A stretch of DNA of 64,000 bases, taken from assembly GCF_002355435.1 (NCBI RefSeq), contig NZ_AP017313.1, forward strand, positions 186,001 to 250,000. The letters are read 5' to 3'. Both the position numbers and the translations under genes were made by a program. The notes under the pieces are model-generated. The model was not told the origin of the DNA. It made no database searches and saw only the letters and a program-made list of their open reading frames with translations. Positions 8,624 to 16,691 of the stretch are shown here, one piece after another (position 1 is the stretch's first letter; each line of letters opens with the position of its first letter). Origin of the DNA: Mucilaginibacter gotjawali (GTDB lineage Bacteria; Bacteroidota; Bacteroidia; Sphingobacteriales; Sphingobacteriaceae).

Positions 8624-8701
8624 ATTTACGAATTACGATTTTAGATTTTTGAAGAAAATCGCTAACCCGCATTCGTAAATCGTAAATCGTAAATCGTAAA
8701 T
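8624..8701. repeat. facing arrays of four heptamers at the ribH start codon
   Basis: Left array 8624-8651 is ATTTACG, AATTACG, ATTTTAG, ATTTTTG; right array 8674-8701 is CGTAAAT four times, the reverse complement of the left word. The right array ends at the base before the ribH ATG, where no Shine-Dalgarno sequence is visible. A hairpin here would present or hide the start codon. Confidence 0.75.
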
Positions 8702-9196
8702 ATGTCGACTCAACTCAAAAATCTATCTGATTTTAGTAATACTGATGTCCCTTCAGCGGTTTTGTATCGTTTTGGGATCGTGGTAGCCGAATGGAATTCC
8801 GAAATTACCAATGCCCTGTACCAGGGCGCCTACGAAAGCCTGGTTGAACACGGCGCAATACCCGATCATATTTTCACCTATTCAGTTCCCGGCAGTTTTG
8901 AATTGACTACCGGCGCCGACTTATTATTAAAAAACAGTAAATTAGATGCGGTTATTTGTTTAGGCTGTGTAATACAGGGTGAAACAAGACATTTTGATTT
9001 TATTTGCAATGCCGTAGCAAACGGAATAAGTAATGTTGCTATAAAATATTCAAAACCTGTTATATTTGGCGTATTAACAACAGATAACCAGCAGCAGGCT
9101 ATTGACAGGGCAGGTGGCAAACACGGAAATAAAGGTGTGGAAGCTGCTGTAACTGCCATAAAAATGGCGTACCTTGCTGAAACTTTAAATAGCTAA
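8702..9196 (+). CDS. ribH: 6,7-dimethyl-8-ribityllumazine synthase
   Basis: Penultimate enzyme of riboflavin synthesis: condenses 5-amino-6-ribitylaminouracil with 3,4-dihydroxy-2-butanone 4-phosphate. 164 residues, the usual size of the icosahedral-capsid-forming enzyme. Visible motifs: the FGIVVAEWNSEIT substrate loop, VPGSFELTTGA, CLGCVIQGETRHFDFI with the catalytic histidine, and FGVLTTDNQQQAIDRAG. No other rib gene or FMN riboswitch is seen nearby. It follows the TPR gene, separated by the heptamer arrays. Confidence 0.95.
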   Translation: MSTQLKNLSDFSNTDVPSAVLYRFGIVVAEWNSEITNALYQGAYESLVEHGAIPDHIFTYSVPGSFELTTGADLLLKNSKLDAVICLGCVIQGETRHFDFICNAVANGISNVAIKYSKPVIFGVLTTDNQQQAIDRAGGKHGNKGVEAAVTAIKMAYLAETLNS

Positions 9197-9228
9197 ATTT
9201 CGTTTAATATCATTAAGACCATACGCTG

Positions 9229-9339
9229 ATGAAAAAAGTAATTTATATAGCAGTAATTGCCCTGGTATTAGGCAGCATCTCTTCATGCTCAAATAAGTTG
9301 TGCCCTGCTTATGGCACTTATCCCAAAACCGGGCGCTAA
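9229..9339 (+). CDS. very small lipoprotein, 36 residues, CPAY motif
   Basis: Short gene after ribH: MKKVIYIAVIALVLGSISSC, then SNKLCPAYGTYPKTGR and a stop. It has a basic start, a hydrophobic run, and a lipobox-like SSC with the lipidation cysteine at residue 20, leaving a mature peptide of only 17 residues. Similar tiny lipoproteins with a CPAY motif are, as I recall, common in Bacteroidota, with no known function. The ATG follows a plausible A-rich leader. The signal-plus-lipobox pattern is strong evidence for translation. Confidence 0.7.
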   Translation: MKKVIYIAVIALVLGSISSCSNKLCPAYGTYPKTGR

Positions 9340-9431
9340 CAGTTTAATGTCATATTTTTTCTTTTGCTGAAAACAAGCGGGCATTTTCCGTTGCTTTGCA
9401 TTTTTTTAAGCTAATAATTAAAATTTGATTT

Positions 9432-9761
9432 ATGAATTGGATACCGCTGGAATCGGCAGACCAAATTGACGCTATTAAGCAAACTCAAGGTTATAGTTTA
9501 ATATTTAAGCACAGCACCCGCTGTTCCATCAGCATGATGGTAAAAAAACGTTTTGAGTTTGATTGGGATAAACTCCCCGACAACTTACCCCTCTATTTTT
9601 TAGACCTGATCAAATACCGCGACCTTTCTAATAAAATCGCTGCTGATTTTCAGGTTTACCACGAATCCCCCCAATTATTATTGATCAAAGACGGCGAATG
9701 CACTCTCGATCTCTCACATGGCGAAGTTTCTGTGGAGGAAGCTATGTTAGTGATGAGTTGA
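9432..9761 (+). CDS. ytxJ: bacillithiol system redox-active protein YtxJ
   Basis: Monothiol glutaredoxin-like protein of the YtxJ family (109 residues). The active-site segment FKHSTRCSISMMVKKRF (about 26-42) carries the single cysteine typical of the family, and the thioredoxin-like fold continues through LYFLDLIKYRDLSNKIA and the cis-proline region HESPQLLLIKDG. The family is associated with bacillithiol redox control, possibly as a bacilliredoxin; a bshA gene is present at 35565-36704, consistent with bacillithiol synthesis in this organism. Confidence 0.9.
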   Translation: MNWIPLESADQIDAIKQTQGYSLIFKHSTRCSISMMVKKRFEFDWDKLPDNLPLYFLDLIKYRDLSNKIAADFQVYHESPQLLLIKDGECTLDLSHGEVSVEEAMLVMS

Positions 9762-9816
9762 TTAGTGATTTGAGATTAGTTAACATAACACTGGTTTGAT
9801 GCACTGATCTTTCCGC

Positions 9817-10181
9817 TTATTTATTCCTCGTTTTAAGATAGTCTTTGTATTCGTCCTGGATCATGCCCCGATTTACAAATTTGTCAAGTGTTGCGCTGTA
9901 TGCGGTCAAAACAAATTGCAAAGCTTCATCAACCGTATCAAAATTGTTTAACAACTCGGGTTCGTCGGGGTTCATAAAGTTGAATGCGTAGACATCGGTA
10001 AAGTCTTCATTCCCATCGTCGAAGCTACGTAGCTGGTTGTATAGGTTGAGTCCCGCTCTTTTCTGATCGTTAGCGTTCTGAGGGTTACATAGTTGGGGAA
10101 TATAGTCGGCCCCAGCCATTGTTCAACAGATCTCCCTATTGACAGGTTGTCTTTGAGCTGTTCGGGCATTAAATATCGCAT
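9817..10181 (-). CDS. unknown protein, probably interrupted by a 1-base frameshift
   Basis: Two overlapping frames appear to be one gene. From ATG 10181 the frame reads MRYLMPEQLKDN through SVEQWLGPTIF and STYTTSYVAS, then drifts into a low-quality tail (stop 9972). A second frame continues with FDDGNEDFTDVYAFNF, DTVDEALQFVLTAY and KTRNK to 9817. Adding one base near 10025-10030 joins them into a protein of about 121 residues. The alternative is a separate 100-residue product from ATG 10119. The gene starts 6 bases after the stop of the upstream membrane-protein gene, so it is in an operon with it. I recognise no family. Confidence 0.5.
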
Positions 10182-10187
10182 AGCGGA

Positions 10188-10571
10188 TTAAATTCCTTTC
10201 TTAGTCATGACAATAAAAATAAAAATTACTGCTGGAAATAATACCGTTGCAAACGAGTCAATAATACTATACCTGGATTCTTCTTTCAGATAAGCTTGGT
10301 CCCAATTTTTTGTTGTAGTTGTGAATACGCCTATCAGGAAACAAAGGCCTGCTAGTACATAGAAATCTGCGTGTTTGCTGAATAGAAATCTATTAAATAA
10401 ATACACTTGCTTGTTCACTATAGCGCACGAGATTAGGTAAATGTCCGTGACCGAAAATAGTAAAATTGCCGCGATAACAGTTCGGCAATGAAAAGCGCAA
10501 AGGCCGTTGCTATTGCCTCTTTTCTTCGACATGGAATACAAAGGAAGTACTATTTGCTCTAAAAAATTCAT
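10188..10571 (-). CDS. small integral membrane protein, function unknown
   Basis: 127 residues with about three hydrophobic helices (roughly 32-52, 70-85 and 105-123), a basic N-terminal region KKRGN and a short basic end MTKKGI. No family recognised. It is immediately followed by the frameshifted gene at 9817-10181, so the two probably form a two-gene operon of unknown function. The stretch 10572-10674 upstream holds no gene I can see. Confidence 0.5.
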   Translation of the reverse strand: MNFLEQIVLPLYSMSKKRGNSNGLCAFHCRTVIAAILLFSVTDIYLISCAIVNKQVYLFNRFLFSKHADFYVLAGLCFLIGVFTTTTKNWDQAYLKEESRYSIIDSFATVLFPAVIFIFIVMTKKGI

Positions 10572-10674
10572 GCTTTTGGTTTAGGTCTATTCCATATCGA
10601 ATATATTGCGAAAGAGCAGGTTGGTTAAGGGTACCTCCTCTTTCGATCTTAATAATAAACTAAATCCAATCGTC

Positions 10675-11094
10675 TCAGGCCTTCACTGATTCTTCCCACC
10701 CAAAAGTCACTGTCTTTTTCAAATCCTCGTTCAGGCTGAAGATAACAGGGCAGGTAAGCGCCGAGCGTTCTAAAAGCAGTTGCTCCTTTTCGGTATATGC
10801 CTTCGGGAATTTAAAATTGATCACAATTTCACCAACACGGCGCGGGTCGGCAGCCATAATTTTGGTGATGGACATGGTGGTGCCATCGATATCAATATTG
10901 CTGGCGCGGGCTTTTATCCCCATAATGGTCAACATGCAGCTTCCCAAAGATGCCGCCAGCAGGTCGGTCGGCGAAAATGCTTCGCCTTTTCCCTGGTTAT
11001 CCAAAGGGGCATCGGTAATTATTTTTGTTCCTGATTGCAAGTGGGTTGCTTCTGTTCTTAAATCGCCCAGGTAGGTAGTTTCAATAGTTGCCAT
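10675..11094 (-). CDS. OsmC family protein
   Basis: OsmC/Ohr-type thiol peroxidase family. The start is best placed at the ATG at 11094 (MATIETTYLGDLRTEATH); an upstream ATG at 11115 would add only MCLYKNI. Visible: SPTDLLAASLGSCMLTIMGIKA with the first redox cysteine on the central helix, and ERSALTCPVIFSL with the second cysteine. The two-cysteine layout fits peroxide-reducing OsmC proteins; the substrate (probably organic hydroperoxides) is inferred. Single gene. Confidence 0.9.
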   Translation of the reverse strand: MATIETTYLGDLRTEATHLQSGTKIITDAPLDNQGKGEAFSPTDLLAASLGSCMLTIMGIKARASNIDIDGTTMSITKIMAADPRRVGEIVINFKFPKAYTEKEQLLLERSALTCPVIFSLNEDLKKTVTFGWEESVKA

Positions 11095-11228
11095 AATGTT
11101 TTTATATAAACACAAAGCTAAGGGTAAATTTCAATTTTTTATCCGGCCGATAATCCTGGTGGCCAAAAGAAACATACAAAATGATAGAATTGTGAGATTC
11201 ATCATTATTTTATGTTTAGTTATATTCC

Positions 11229-11236
11229 TATATTTG
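11229..11236 (+). promoter_or_regulatory. -7 box of the HYC_CC_PP gene, leaderless spacing
   Basis: TATATTTG followed by AATT and the GTG start at 11241. The 4-base gap equals that at recF and lipA, so transcription would begin at the start codon. Confidence 0.5.
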
Positions 11237-11240
11237 AATT

Positions 11241-11624
11241 GTGAAACGCACTGCACTTATATTACTATCAGCCATTTACCTGCTCTCCTGCACAGGTATA
11301 AGCGCCAATAGCCAATATTGTTGCGGTGTGCTACAGTCAACCACGCTTTCTGAAAGCCCGAAGGCTGCCTGCAAAATGAATATACCGATGAAGAGTTGCT
11401 GCAAATCAAAAAAGCAATACTTCAAAGTAAAGGATCAGCACGTGAGCCCTTCGGCCTTTGGTTTTTACACTAAACTGGCTCCGGCAATGGCTGTTCTCTA
11501 TTTGCCATTTATTTCGAATTTGAATATCCCTGTCCGGGAAATTGTTTATTTTAATAACCACGCCCCACCCGACCGGCGGCACGCCACACCTTCTTATATC
11601 CTCAACTGTACTTACAGGATCTGA
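11241..11624 (+). CDS. HYC_CC_PP family cysteine-rich exported protein
   Basis: 127 residues, GTG start (no better ATG upstream). Signal-like N terminus (MKRTALILLSAIYLLSCTG), then Cys pairs YCCG and SCCKSKK with a further AACKM cysteine, and a C-terminal NNHAPPD segment. This resembles the HYC_CC_PP proteins that accompany heavy-metal efflux genes in Bacteroidota. The paired cysteines suggest periplasmic metal binding (inference). It opens the metal-resistance cluster that continues to 19693. Confidence 0.75.
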   Translation: MKRTALILLSAIYLLSCTGISANSQYCCGVLQSTTLSESPKAACKMNIPMKSCCKSKKQYFKVKDQHVSPSAFGFYTKLAPAMAVLYLPFISNLNIPVREIVYFNNHAPPDRRHATPSYILNCTYRI

Positions 11625-11757
11625 TCTGTACTTCTGTTTAGCCATACGTTCTGTATCTGGCTATAGTCTCCGTTTAATTCGTCATCTTAATTTACCATCT
11701 GCGCAATAGGTTTATTAATGCCGTTTGCCATTAATTCATTTTTTAATTAAAGAATCC

Positions 11758-12009
11758 ATGAAAAAAGTAACGCTGATGGCTATCGCCATCCTATTTTCAG
11801 TCGCATCCGCATTTGCGGCGCATACCAACACATCAGTAGCTGATACTACAAAAACCAAAAAGGTAAAACCGGCAAAATTGATGTACACCTGCCCGATGGA
11901 CGCCGATGTATTGAGCGACAAACCGGGCAAATGCCCAAAATGTGGTATGACCTTAGTGAAAAAGGATACGTCAAAAAAAATGCCCATGAAACATAAAATG
12001 AGTATGTAA
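11758..12009 (+). CDS. exported heavy-metal-binding domain protein
   Basis: Best start is the ATG at 11758 (MKKVTLMAIAILFSVASAFAA), which gives a clean Sec signal peptide; a longer frame from 11725 adds 11 residues without a signal. The mature part carries one heavy-metal-binding domain, YTCPMDADVLSDKPGKCPKCGMTLVKK, with the CPM and CPKCGM ligands, and a Met/Lys/His-rich tail KKMPMKHKMSM that could bind copper or silver. The same domain is fused to both CusB adaptors downstream. Probably a periplasmic metal chaperone or buffer. Confidence 0.85.
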   Translation: MKKVTLMAIAILFSVASAFAAHTNTSVADTTKTKKVKPAKLMYTCPMDADVLSDKPGKCPKCGMTLVKKDTSKKMPMKHKMSM

Positions 12010-12055
12010 ATAAAATACACCCGGGGAATATTAAAAAGAGCTTTCGAAGCTAAAA

Positions 12056-12245
12056 TTGCAGCTAACCCTCTTTACGGCTCGCCGTAGAGAGGGTCGGAGA
12101 GCCTGCCTGCCGGCAGGCAGCCGTAGCGAATCCGGGGTGAGTCACTCGCCGCCATGCATTGGCGGTAATGTCCGCCGGGTTGACTCACCCTGCCATCGCT
12201 GCGCTTGGCATCCCTCTCTTCGCTGCGCGAAAAGAGGGAAAAAAG
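12056..12245. repeat. dispersed palindromic repeat island upstream of cusA
   Basis: A chain of nested palindromes: a CCCTCTTT...AGAGAGGG arm near the left end, GCCTGCCTGCCGGCAGGCAG, facing GGGGTGAGTCA and TTGACTCACCC, and CCCTCTC...AGAGGG at the right end. Short frames through it are not proteins. Such chains are typical of dispersed intergenic repeats in Bacteroidota. It occupies most of the 283-base gap between the metal-binding protein and cusA and could fold strongly in the mRNA. Confidence 0.75.
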
Positions 12246-12292
12246 TATCGAACATTCAAAAATAGTCGCCCCGGGTAATTAAACTTTTTAAG

Positions 12293-13567
12293 ATGATCAA
12301 TCAACTTATTTCCCTGTCCTTAAAAAACAGGTACATCGTGCTGCTGATCGCGGCCATTTTGTTTGCATGGGGTTTTTATTCCATCAATCAAAACCCTATC
12401 GATGCCATTCCCGACCTCTCCGAGAACCAGGTGATCGTATTTACCGAATGGCAGGGCCGCAGCCCTCAAATTATGGAGGACCAGGTAACCTATCCCCTGG
12501 TGAGCAATCTGCAGGGGATCCCCAAAGTAAAATCTATCCGCGCAACTTCTATGTTTGGGATGAGCTTTGTTTATATTGTTTTTGATGATAAGACCGATAT
12601 CTACTGGGCCCGCAGCCGTGTGTTGGAAAGGTTAAACTACGCTCAGCGCCTGCTGCCGGAAGGGATTACACCAACACTTGGCCCGGATGGTACCGGTGTG
12701 GGCCATATCCTGTGGTACACCCTCGACGCCAAAGGCATTGACCTGGGTGAACAGCGTGCCCTGCAGGACTGGTATGTGAAATTCGGCTTGCAAACCGTAC
12801 CCGGCGTAAGTGAAGTAGCCTCCTTTGGCGGCTTCGAAAAACAGTACCAGATCAGCGTCGACCCAAACAAACTTAATTATTATAATATTCCGTTGTCGCA
12901 GGTTCTAAAAGCCGTTAAAAGCAATAATAACGATGTCGGAGGTCGCAAATTTGAAATGAACGGCACAGGGTATATTGTGCGCGGGCTGGGTTATATCAAA
13001 AGCATCCAGGACGTGGAGAATATCTCCATCGGCACTATTAATACCGTACCGGTGAGGATAAAGGACGTTGCGGCCGTGCAAATGGGCGGCGACTTACGGC
13101 TGGGTATTTTCGATGAAAACGGCGAAGGTGAAGCTGTCGGCGGCATCGTGGTGATGCGTTACGGCGAAAATGCCGATAAGGTGATCCACGCCGTGAAAGA
13201 TAAAATGGCCGCCATGCAAAAAGGCCTGCCGCCGGGTGTAAAGTTTAAAATAGCATATGACAGAAGCGACCTGATAGAACGGGCCATCGGTTCGGTAAAG
13301 CACACGCTGATCGAAGAAATGATCACTGTATCCATTATTGTAATCATTTTCTTGTTTAGCTGGCGCAGCGCGCTAAGCATCATCATCCAGATCCCCATTA
13401 CTGTTGCCACCGCCTTTATCCTGCTGAATGCTTTTGGCATTTCTTCAAATATCATGTCCTTAACAGGCATCGCCCTGGCTATCGGGGTAATTGTAGATAA
13501 CGGGATCGTCATGGTAGAGAATTCGCACCGCAATTTATCCATCGCACAAGAAAAAGAAAGATCATGA
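12293..13567 (+). CDS. cusA: CusA-type heavy-metal RND efflux pump, N-terminal part (frameshifted)
   Basis: First 424 residues of an HME-family RND pump that exports Cu(I)/Ag(I)-type metals from periplasm and cytoplasm through a TolC channel. Visible: TM1 (about 14-32), FTEWQGRSPQIMEDQVTYPL, ARSRVLERLNYAQ, the porter domain, and TM2-TM4 with GIALAIGVIVDNGIVMVENSH. It stops at TGA 13565-13567 after QEKERS, overlapping the ATG of the C-terminal part (ATGA). Joined, the parts give about 1050 residues, the normal CusA length, so one base is missing near 13560. Either a sequence error, a disabled pump, or a rare split. Confidence 0.88.
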   Translation: MINQLISLSLKNRYIVLLIAAILFAWGFYSINQNPIDAIPDLSENQVIVFTEWQGRSPQIMEDQVTYPLVSNLQGIPKVKSIRATSMFGMSFVYIVFDDKTDIYWARSRVLERLNYAQRLLPEGITPTLGPDGTGVGHILWYTLDAKGIDLGEQRALQDWYVKFGLQTVPGVSEVASFGGFEKQYQISVDPNKLNYYNIPLSQVLKAVKSNNNDVGGRKFEMNGTGYIVRGLGYIKSIQDVENISIGTINTVPVRIKDVAAVQMGGDLRLGIFDENGEGEAVGGIVVMRYGENADKVIHAVKDKMAAMQKGLPPGVKFKIAYDRSDLIERAIGSVKHTLIEEMITVSIIVIIFLFSWRSALSIIIQIPITVATAFILLNAFGISSNIMSLTGIALAIGVIVDNGIVMVENSHRNLSIAQEKERS

Positions 13568-15456
13568 CCACAGCAGAAAGAATAAAAATTATAGAAGCGT
13601 CCTGCAAGCAGGTGGGGCGGGGTGTGTTCTTTTCCACCCTCATCATCGTGGCTTCATTCCTGCCGGTATTTTTACTGGAAGGGCAGGAAGGGAAACTGTT
13701 CGGCCCGCTGGCATGGACAAAAAGCTTTATCCTGGCCATCGATGCCATCCTGGCGGTAACGCTGGCGCCGGTGCTGATCTCCTTTTTTCTGAAGGGGAAA
13801 TTACGGACCGACGAGCATAACCCGCTCAATAGCGGCTTACAAAAAATATATCACCCCGTGTTGAACTGGTGTATGCACTGGCGAAAAACAACGCTGGCCA
13901 TCAATATTATCGCGCTGCTCATCAGCATCCCGCTGTTAATGAGCCTCGGCAGCGAATTTATGCCCCCGCTGGATGAAGGCACTATCCTGTTTATGCCGGT
14001 TACCCTACCCGATATCTCGAACGCCGAGGCTAAACAGCTTTTGCAGTTGCAGGATAAGATCATCAAAAGCATCCCCGAAGTGAAAAATGTTTTGGGTAAA
14101 GCAGGCAGGGCCAATACGGCAACGGATAATTCGCCCATCAGCATGGTCGAGACCATCATCCTGCTGAAACCTGCCGACGAATGGCGCAAAGGCATCAAGA
14201 AAGAAGATATTATTAACGAACTGAATGCAAAACTGCAGATCCCCGGCGTAGTGAATGGCTGGACGCAGCCCATCATCAACCGCATCAATATGCTGTCGAC
14301 GGGCATCCGTACCGATGTTGGCCTGAAAGTGTACGGGCAAAACCTGGATACGATTTATGCACTTTCAAACCAGATGAAACAAGCACTGCAAGGGATTAAC
14401 GGGGTGAAGGATTTATATGTCGACCCAATAACCGGCGGCAAATACCTGGATATTCAGGTAAATAAAGATGCCATCGGCCGCTATGGTTTAAGTGTGGATG
14501 ATGTGAACGAGGTGGTGGAAAGCGCCCTCGGCGGCATGAACCTTACGCCTACCATTGAAGGCAGGCGGCGTTTCAGCGTGAACCTGCGATTTGCACAGGA
14601 TTACCGCAATAACCTCGATCAGATTAAACGTACCCTGGTGCAAACCCCGGCAAGCGGGCCGATCCCATTATCTGCAGTGGCTGATATAAAGATCAGCGAC
14701 GGCCCGGCGATGATACAATCGGAAAATGCATTGCTGCGCGGAACCGTGCTGTTCAATGTGCGCGACAGGGATTTGGGCAGCACCGTTGCCGAAGCGCAAA
14801 ACAAGCTGAACAGTATGGTTAAAACCCTGCCCAAAGGCTATTTTATTGAATGGAGCGGGCAATATGAAAACCTGGTAAGGGCGCAGCATACTTTAATAAT
14901 GATTTTACCCATCGTACTCATCATCATTTTTGCCTGCCTTTATTTTGCTTTTCATTCCATCCGCGAAGCCTTTTTTAGTTTGATCAGTATTCCGTTCGCG
15001 CTGATAGGCGGCGCTTACATGGTGTTTTTCTTTGGGGTGCATTTGTCCGTAGCGGTGGCGGTCGGCTTTATCGCCCTGTTTGGCATCGCGGTAGAAACGG
15101 GTATCGTGATGGTGATCTACCTGAATGATGCCATGCAGCAGTTGGTCGCCTTAAAAGGAAATTCCAAAGAAACCATTACCCGGGAAGACTTGCGGATTTA
15201 TGTGATGAACGGCGCTGTAAAACGCTTAAGGCCCAAATTAATGACCGTTTGCGTGGCCCTGTTTGGCCTGGTGCCGGTGCTTTGGTCGACAGGAACGGGC
15301 AGTGATGTAATGGTACCCATTGTATTGCCGATGATCGGCGGGGTATTAACATCGTCCACGCATATTTTATTGGTTACCCCATTGATCTTCCTGATGGTAA
15401 AAGAATATGAATTAAAAAAACACGGAAAACTGGATGTACTGGAGGTGAATGCATAA
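13564..15456 (+). CDS. cusA: CusA-type heavy-metal RND efflux pump, C-terminal part (frameshifted)
   Basis: Remaining 630 residues of the pump, in the -1 frame relative to the N-terminal part. It begins MTTAERIKIIEASCKQVGRG, which in intact homologues follows directly from the preceding VENSHRNLS segment, and holds the second porter domain (FMPPLDEGTILFMPVTLPD), methionine-rich metal-path segments and TM7-12 (GIAVETGIVMVIYL, LRPKLMTVCVALFGLVPVLWSTG). Its stop overlaps the start of the TolC-like gene by one base (TAATG), showing tight coupling within the efflux operon. Confidence 0.88.
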   Translation: MTTAERIKIIEASCKQVGRGVFFSTLIIVASFLPVFLLEGQEGKLFGPLAWTKSFILAIDAILAVTLAPVLISFFLKGKLRTDEHNPLNSGLQKIYHPVLNWCMHWRKTTLAINIIALLISIPLLMSLGSEFMPPLDEGTILFMPVTLPDISNAEAKQLLQLQDKIIKSIPEVKNVLGKAGRANTATDNSPISMVETIILLKPADEWRKGIKKEDIINELNAKLQIPGVVNGWTQPIINRINMLSTGIRTDVGLKVYGQNLDTIYALSNQMKQALQGINGVKDLYVDPITGGKYLDIQVNKDAIGRYGLSVDDVNEVVESALGGMNLTPTIEGRRRFSVNLRFAQDYRNNLDQIKRTLVQTPASGPIPLSAVADIKISDGPAMIQSENALLRGTVLFNVRDRDLGSTVAEAQNKLNSMVKTLPKGYFIEWSGQYENLVRAQHTLIMILPIVLIIIFACLYFAFHSIREAFFSLISIPFALIGGAYMVFFFGVHLSVAVAVGFIALFGIAVETGIVMVIYLNDAMQQLVALKGNSKETITREDLRIYVMNGAVKRLRPKLMTVCVALFGLVPVLWSTGTGSDVMVPIVLPMIGGVLTSSTHILLVTPLIFLMVKEYELKKHGKLDVLEVNA

Positions 15457-16691
15457 TGAAAACAAGAAATCAAATTATATACATAGCAACCATTTGTCTG
15501 GCCGGAATTTCAGCAACAAATGCCCAGCAGCGTTTGCCCCTGGATAGTGTGCTGGCGAGGGTATCAGGTAATCCTGCCTTGCTGGCCTATGATTCAAAGA
15601 TTGGTGCGCAGGATGCTTACGCCACCGGCGCAAAAAGCCTGGATGCACCCAAAATAAGTGCGGGCCAGTACCAGGTGCCTTATAGCTTCAACCCTTCTGC
15701 CGGCTCGTTTATGATTACGGCGGAGCAAATGTTTACCAATGGCGCCAAACTGCGGGCAAAGGAAAATTACATGCAGGGTTTATCAAAAGTAACGGCCGAG
15801 GATAAAAACTATATGAAGAACCAGTTGGTCGCGCAAGCTAAACAGGCTTATTACGATAGGGTAGTTTTAGAAAAAAAGCTCAGCGTCCTGCAAAATACCC
15901 AGACGCTGCTGGAATATATGCTGAAGGATGCCAATATCAGGTTGACCTACGGCAAGGAAAAGCTGAGCAATATTTACAAAGCAAAAGCTGATCTTTTTGA
16001 ATTGGATAATACCCGTGAACAGCTCAATAACGAGATCCGCCAGAAAAACATCATGCTGAATACACTGATGAACCGCGACCAGCAAACGGAGTTTTTGGTG
16101 GACACTGCAATTGTAGTTAAAAATTACGAATCAGCGCTAACAGATACCTCTGCATTGGCTTCATCGCGCAGTGATATTAAAAGCATTAACCGGAATATTG
16201 AATTGCAGCAACTGAATGCACAGGTGGAAAACAGCAAGCGTAAACCGGATTTTGGCATCCAGGCGGGACATATGTTCAGTTACGGCGGCATGGCTAATCA
16301 GTATGTTTTGATGGGGTCGATCACGATACCTATATTTTCCTGGTCGTCCAAAGAGTATAAAGCCAACCTGAAAGGGATAAAGTACGAAGTGGAAGAATTA
16401 CAGCAAAACAAACTGGATATTATTAACCAGGCGCGGGGCCAGCTTGCAGGAATTAAAGCAGAAATGAGCAGCAAAAAAAGACAGCTGAACAACTACCGGG
16501 TAAACATTATCCCCGCTTTACAAAATAGTTATAAAACGGCCCTACAGGCTTATGAACAAAACACCGGCGACCTGCAACCGGTATTGGATGGTATTAAAGA
16601 TATGCAGCAAAATAAAATGGAAGCCCTTGATCGTTTGCAGGAGCTTTTACAATTACAGGTGGCTTATGAAAAAGAAAATGAAAAGTATTAA
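15456..16691 (+). CDS. TolC-family outer membrane efflux protein (CusC-like)
   Basis: Outer-membrane channel of the tripartite metal pump, 411 residues, with a Sec signal peptide (ending TNAQQ). The two TolC repeats are long helical segments (about 90-220 and 290-405), with LNAQVENSKRKPDFGIQAGHMFSYGG and ITIPIFSWSSKEYKANLKG as the beta-barrel strands of the second half. Starts on the last base of the cusA stop codon and overlaps the CusB-type adaptor by 26 bases. Substrate is inferred from the neighbours. Confidence 0.9.
   Translation: MKTRNQIIYIATICLAGISATNAQQRLPLDSVLARVSGNPALLAYDSKIGAQDAYATGAKSLDAPKISAGQYQVPYSFNPSAGSFMITAEQMFTNGAKLRAKENYMQGLSKVTAEDKNYMKNQLVAQAKQAYYDRVVLEKKLSVLQNTQTLLEYMLKDANIRLTYGKEKLSNIYKAKADLFELDNTREQLNNEIRQKNIMLNTLMNRDQQTEFLVDTAIVVKNYESALTDTSALASSRSDIKSINRNIELQQLNAQVENSKRKPDFGIQAGHMFSYGGMANQYVLMGSITIPIFSWSSKEYKANLKGIKYEVEELQQNKLDIINQARGQLAGIKAEMSSKKRQLNNYRVNIIPALQNSYKTALQAYEQNTGDLQPVLDGIKDMQQNKMEALDRLQELLQLQVAYEKENEKY

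Noticed and set aside
9762..9790. Short GATTAGTGATTTGAGATTAG stretch after ytxJ
   Set aside because: Resembles the word arrays but has too few copies and no inverted partner.
12056..12265. 69-residue plus-strand open frame before cusA
   Set aside because: Made of nested palindromes; no start context and no protein-like composition.
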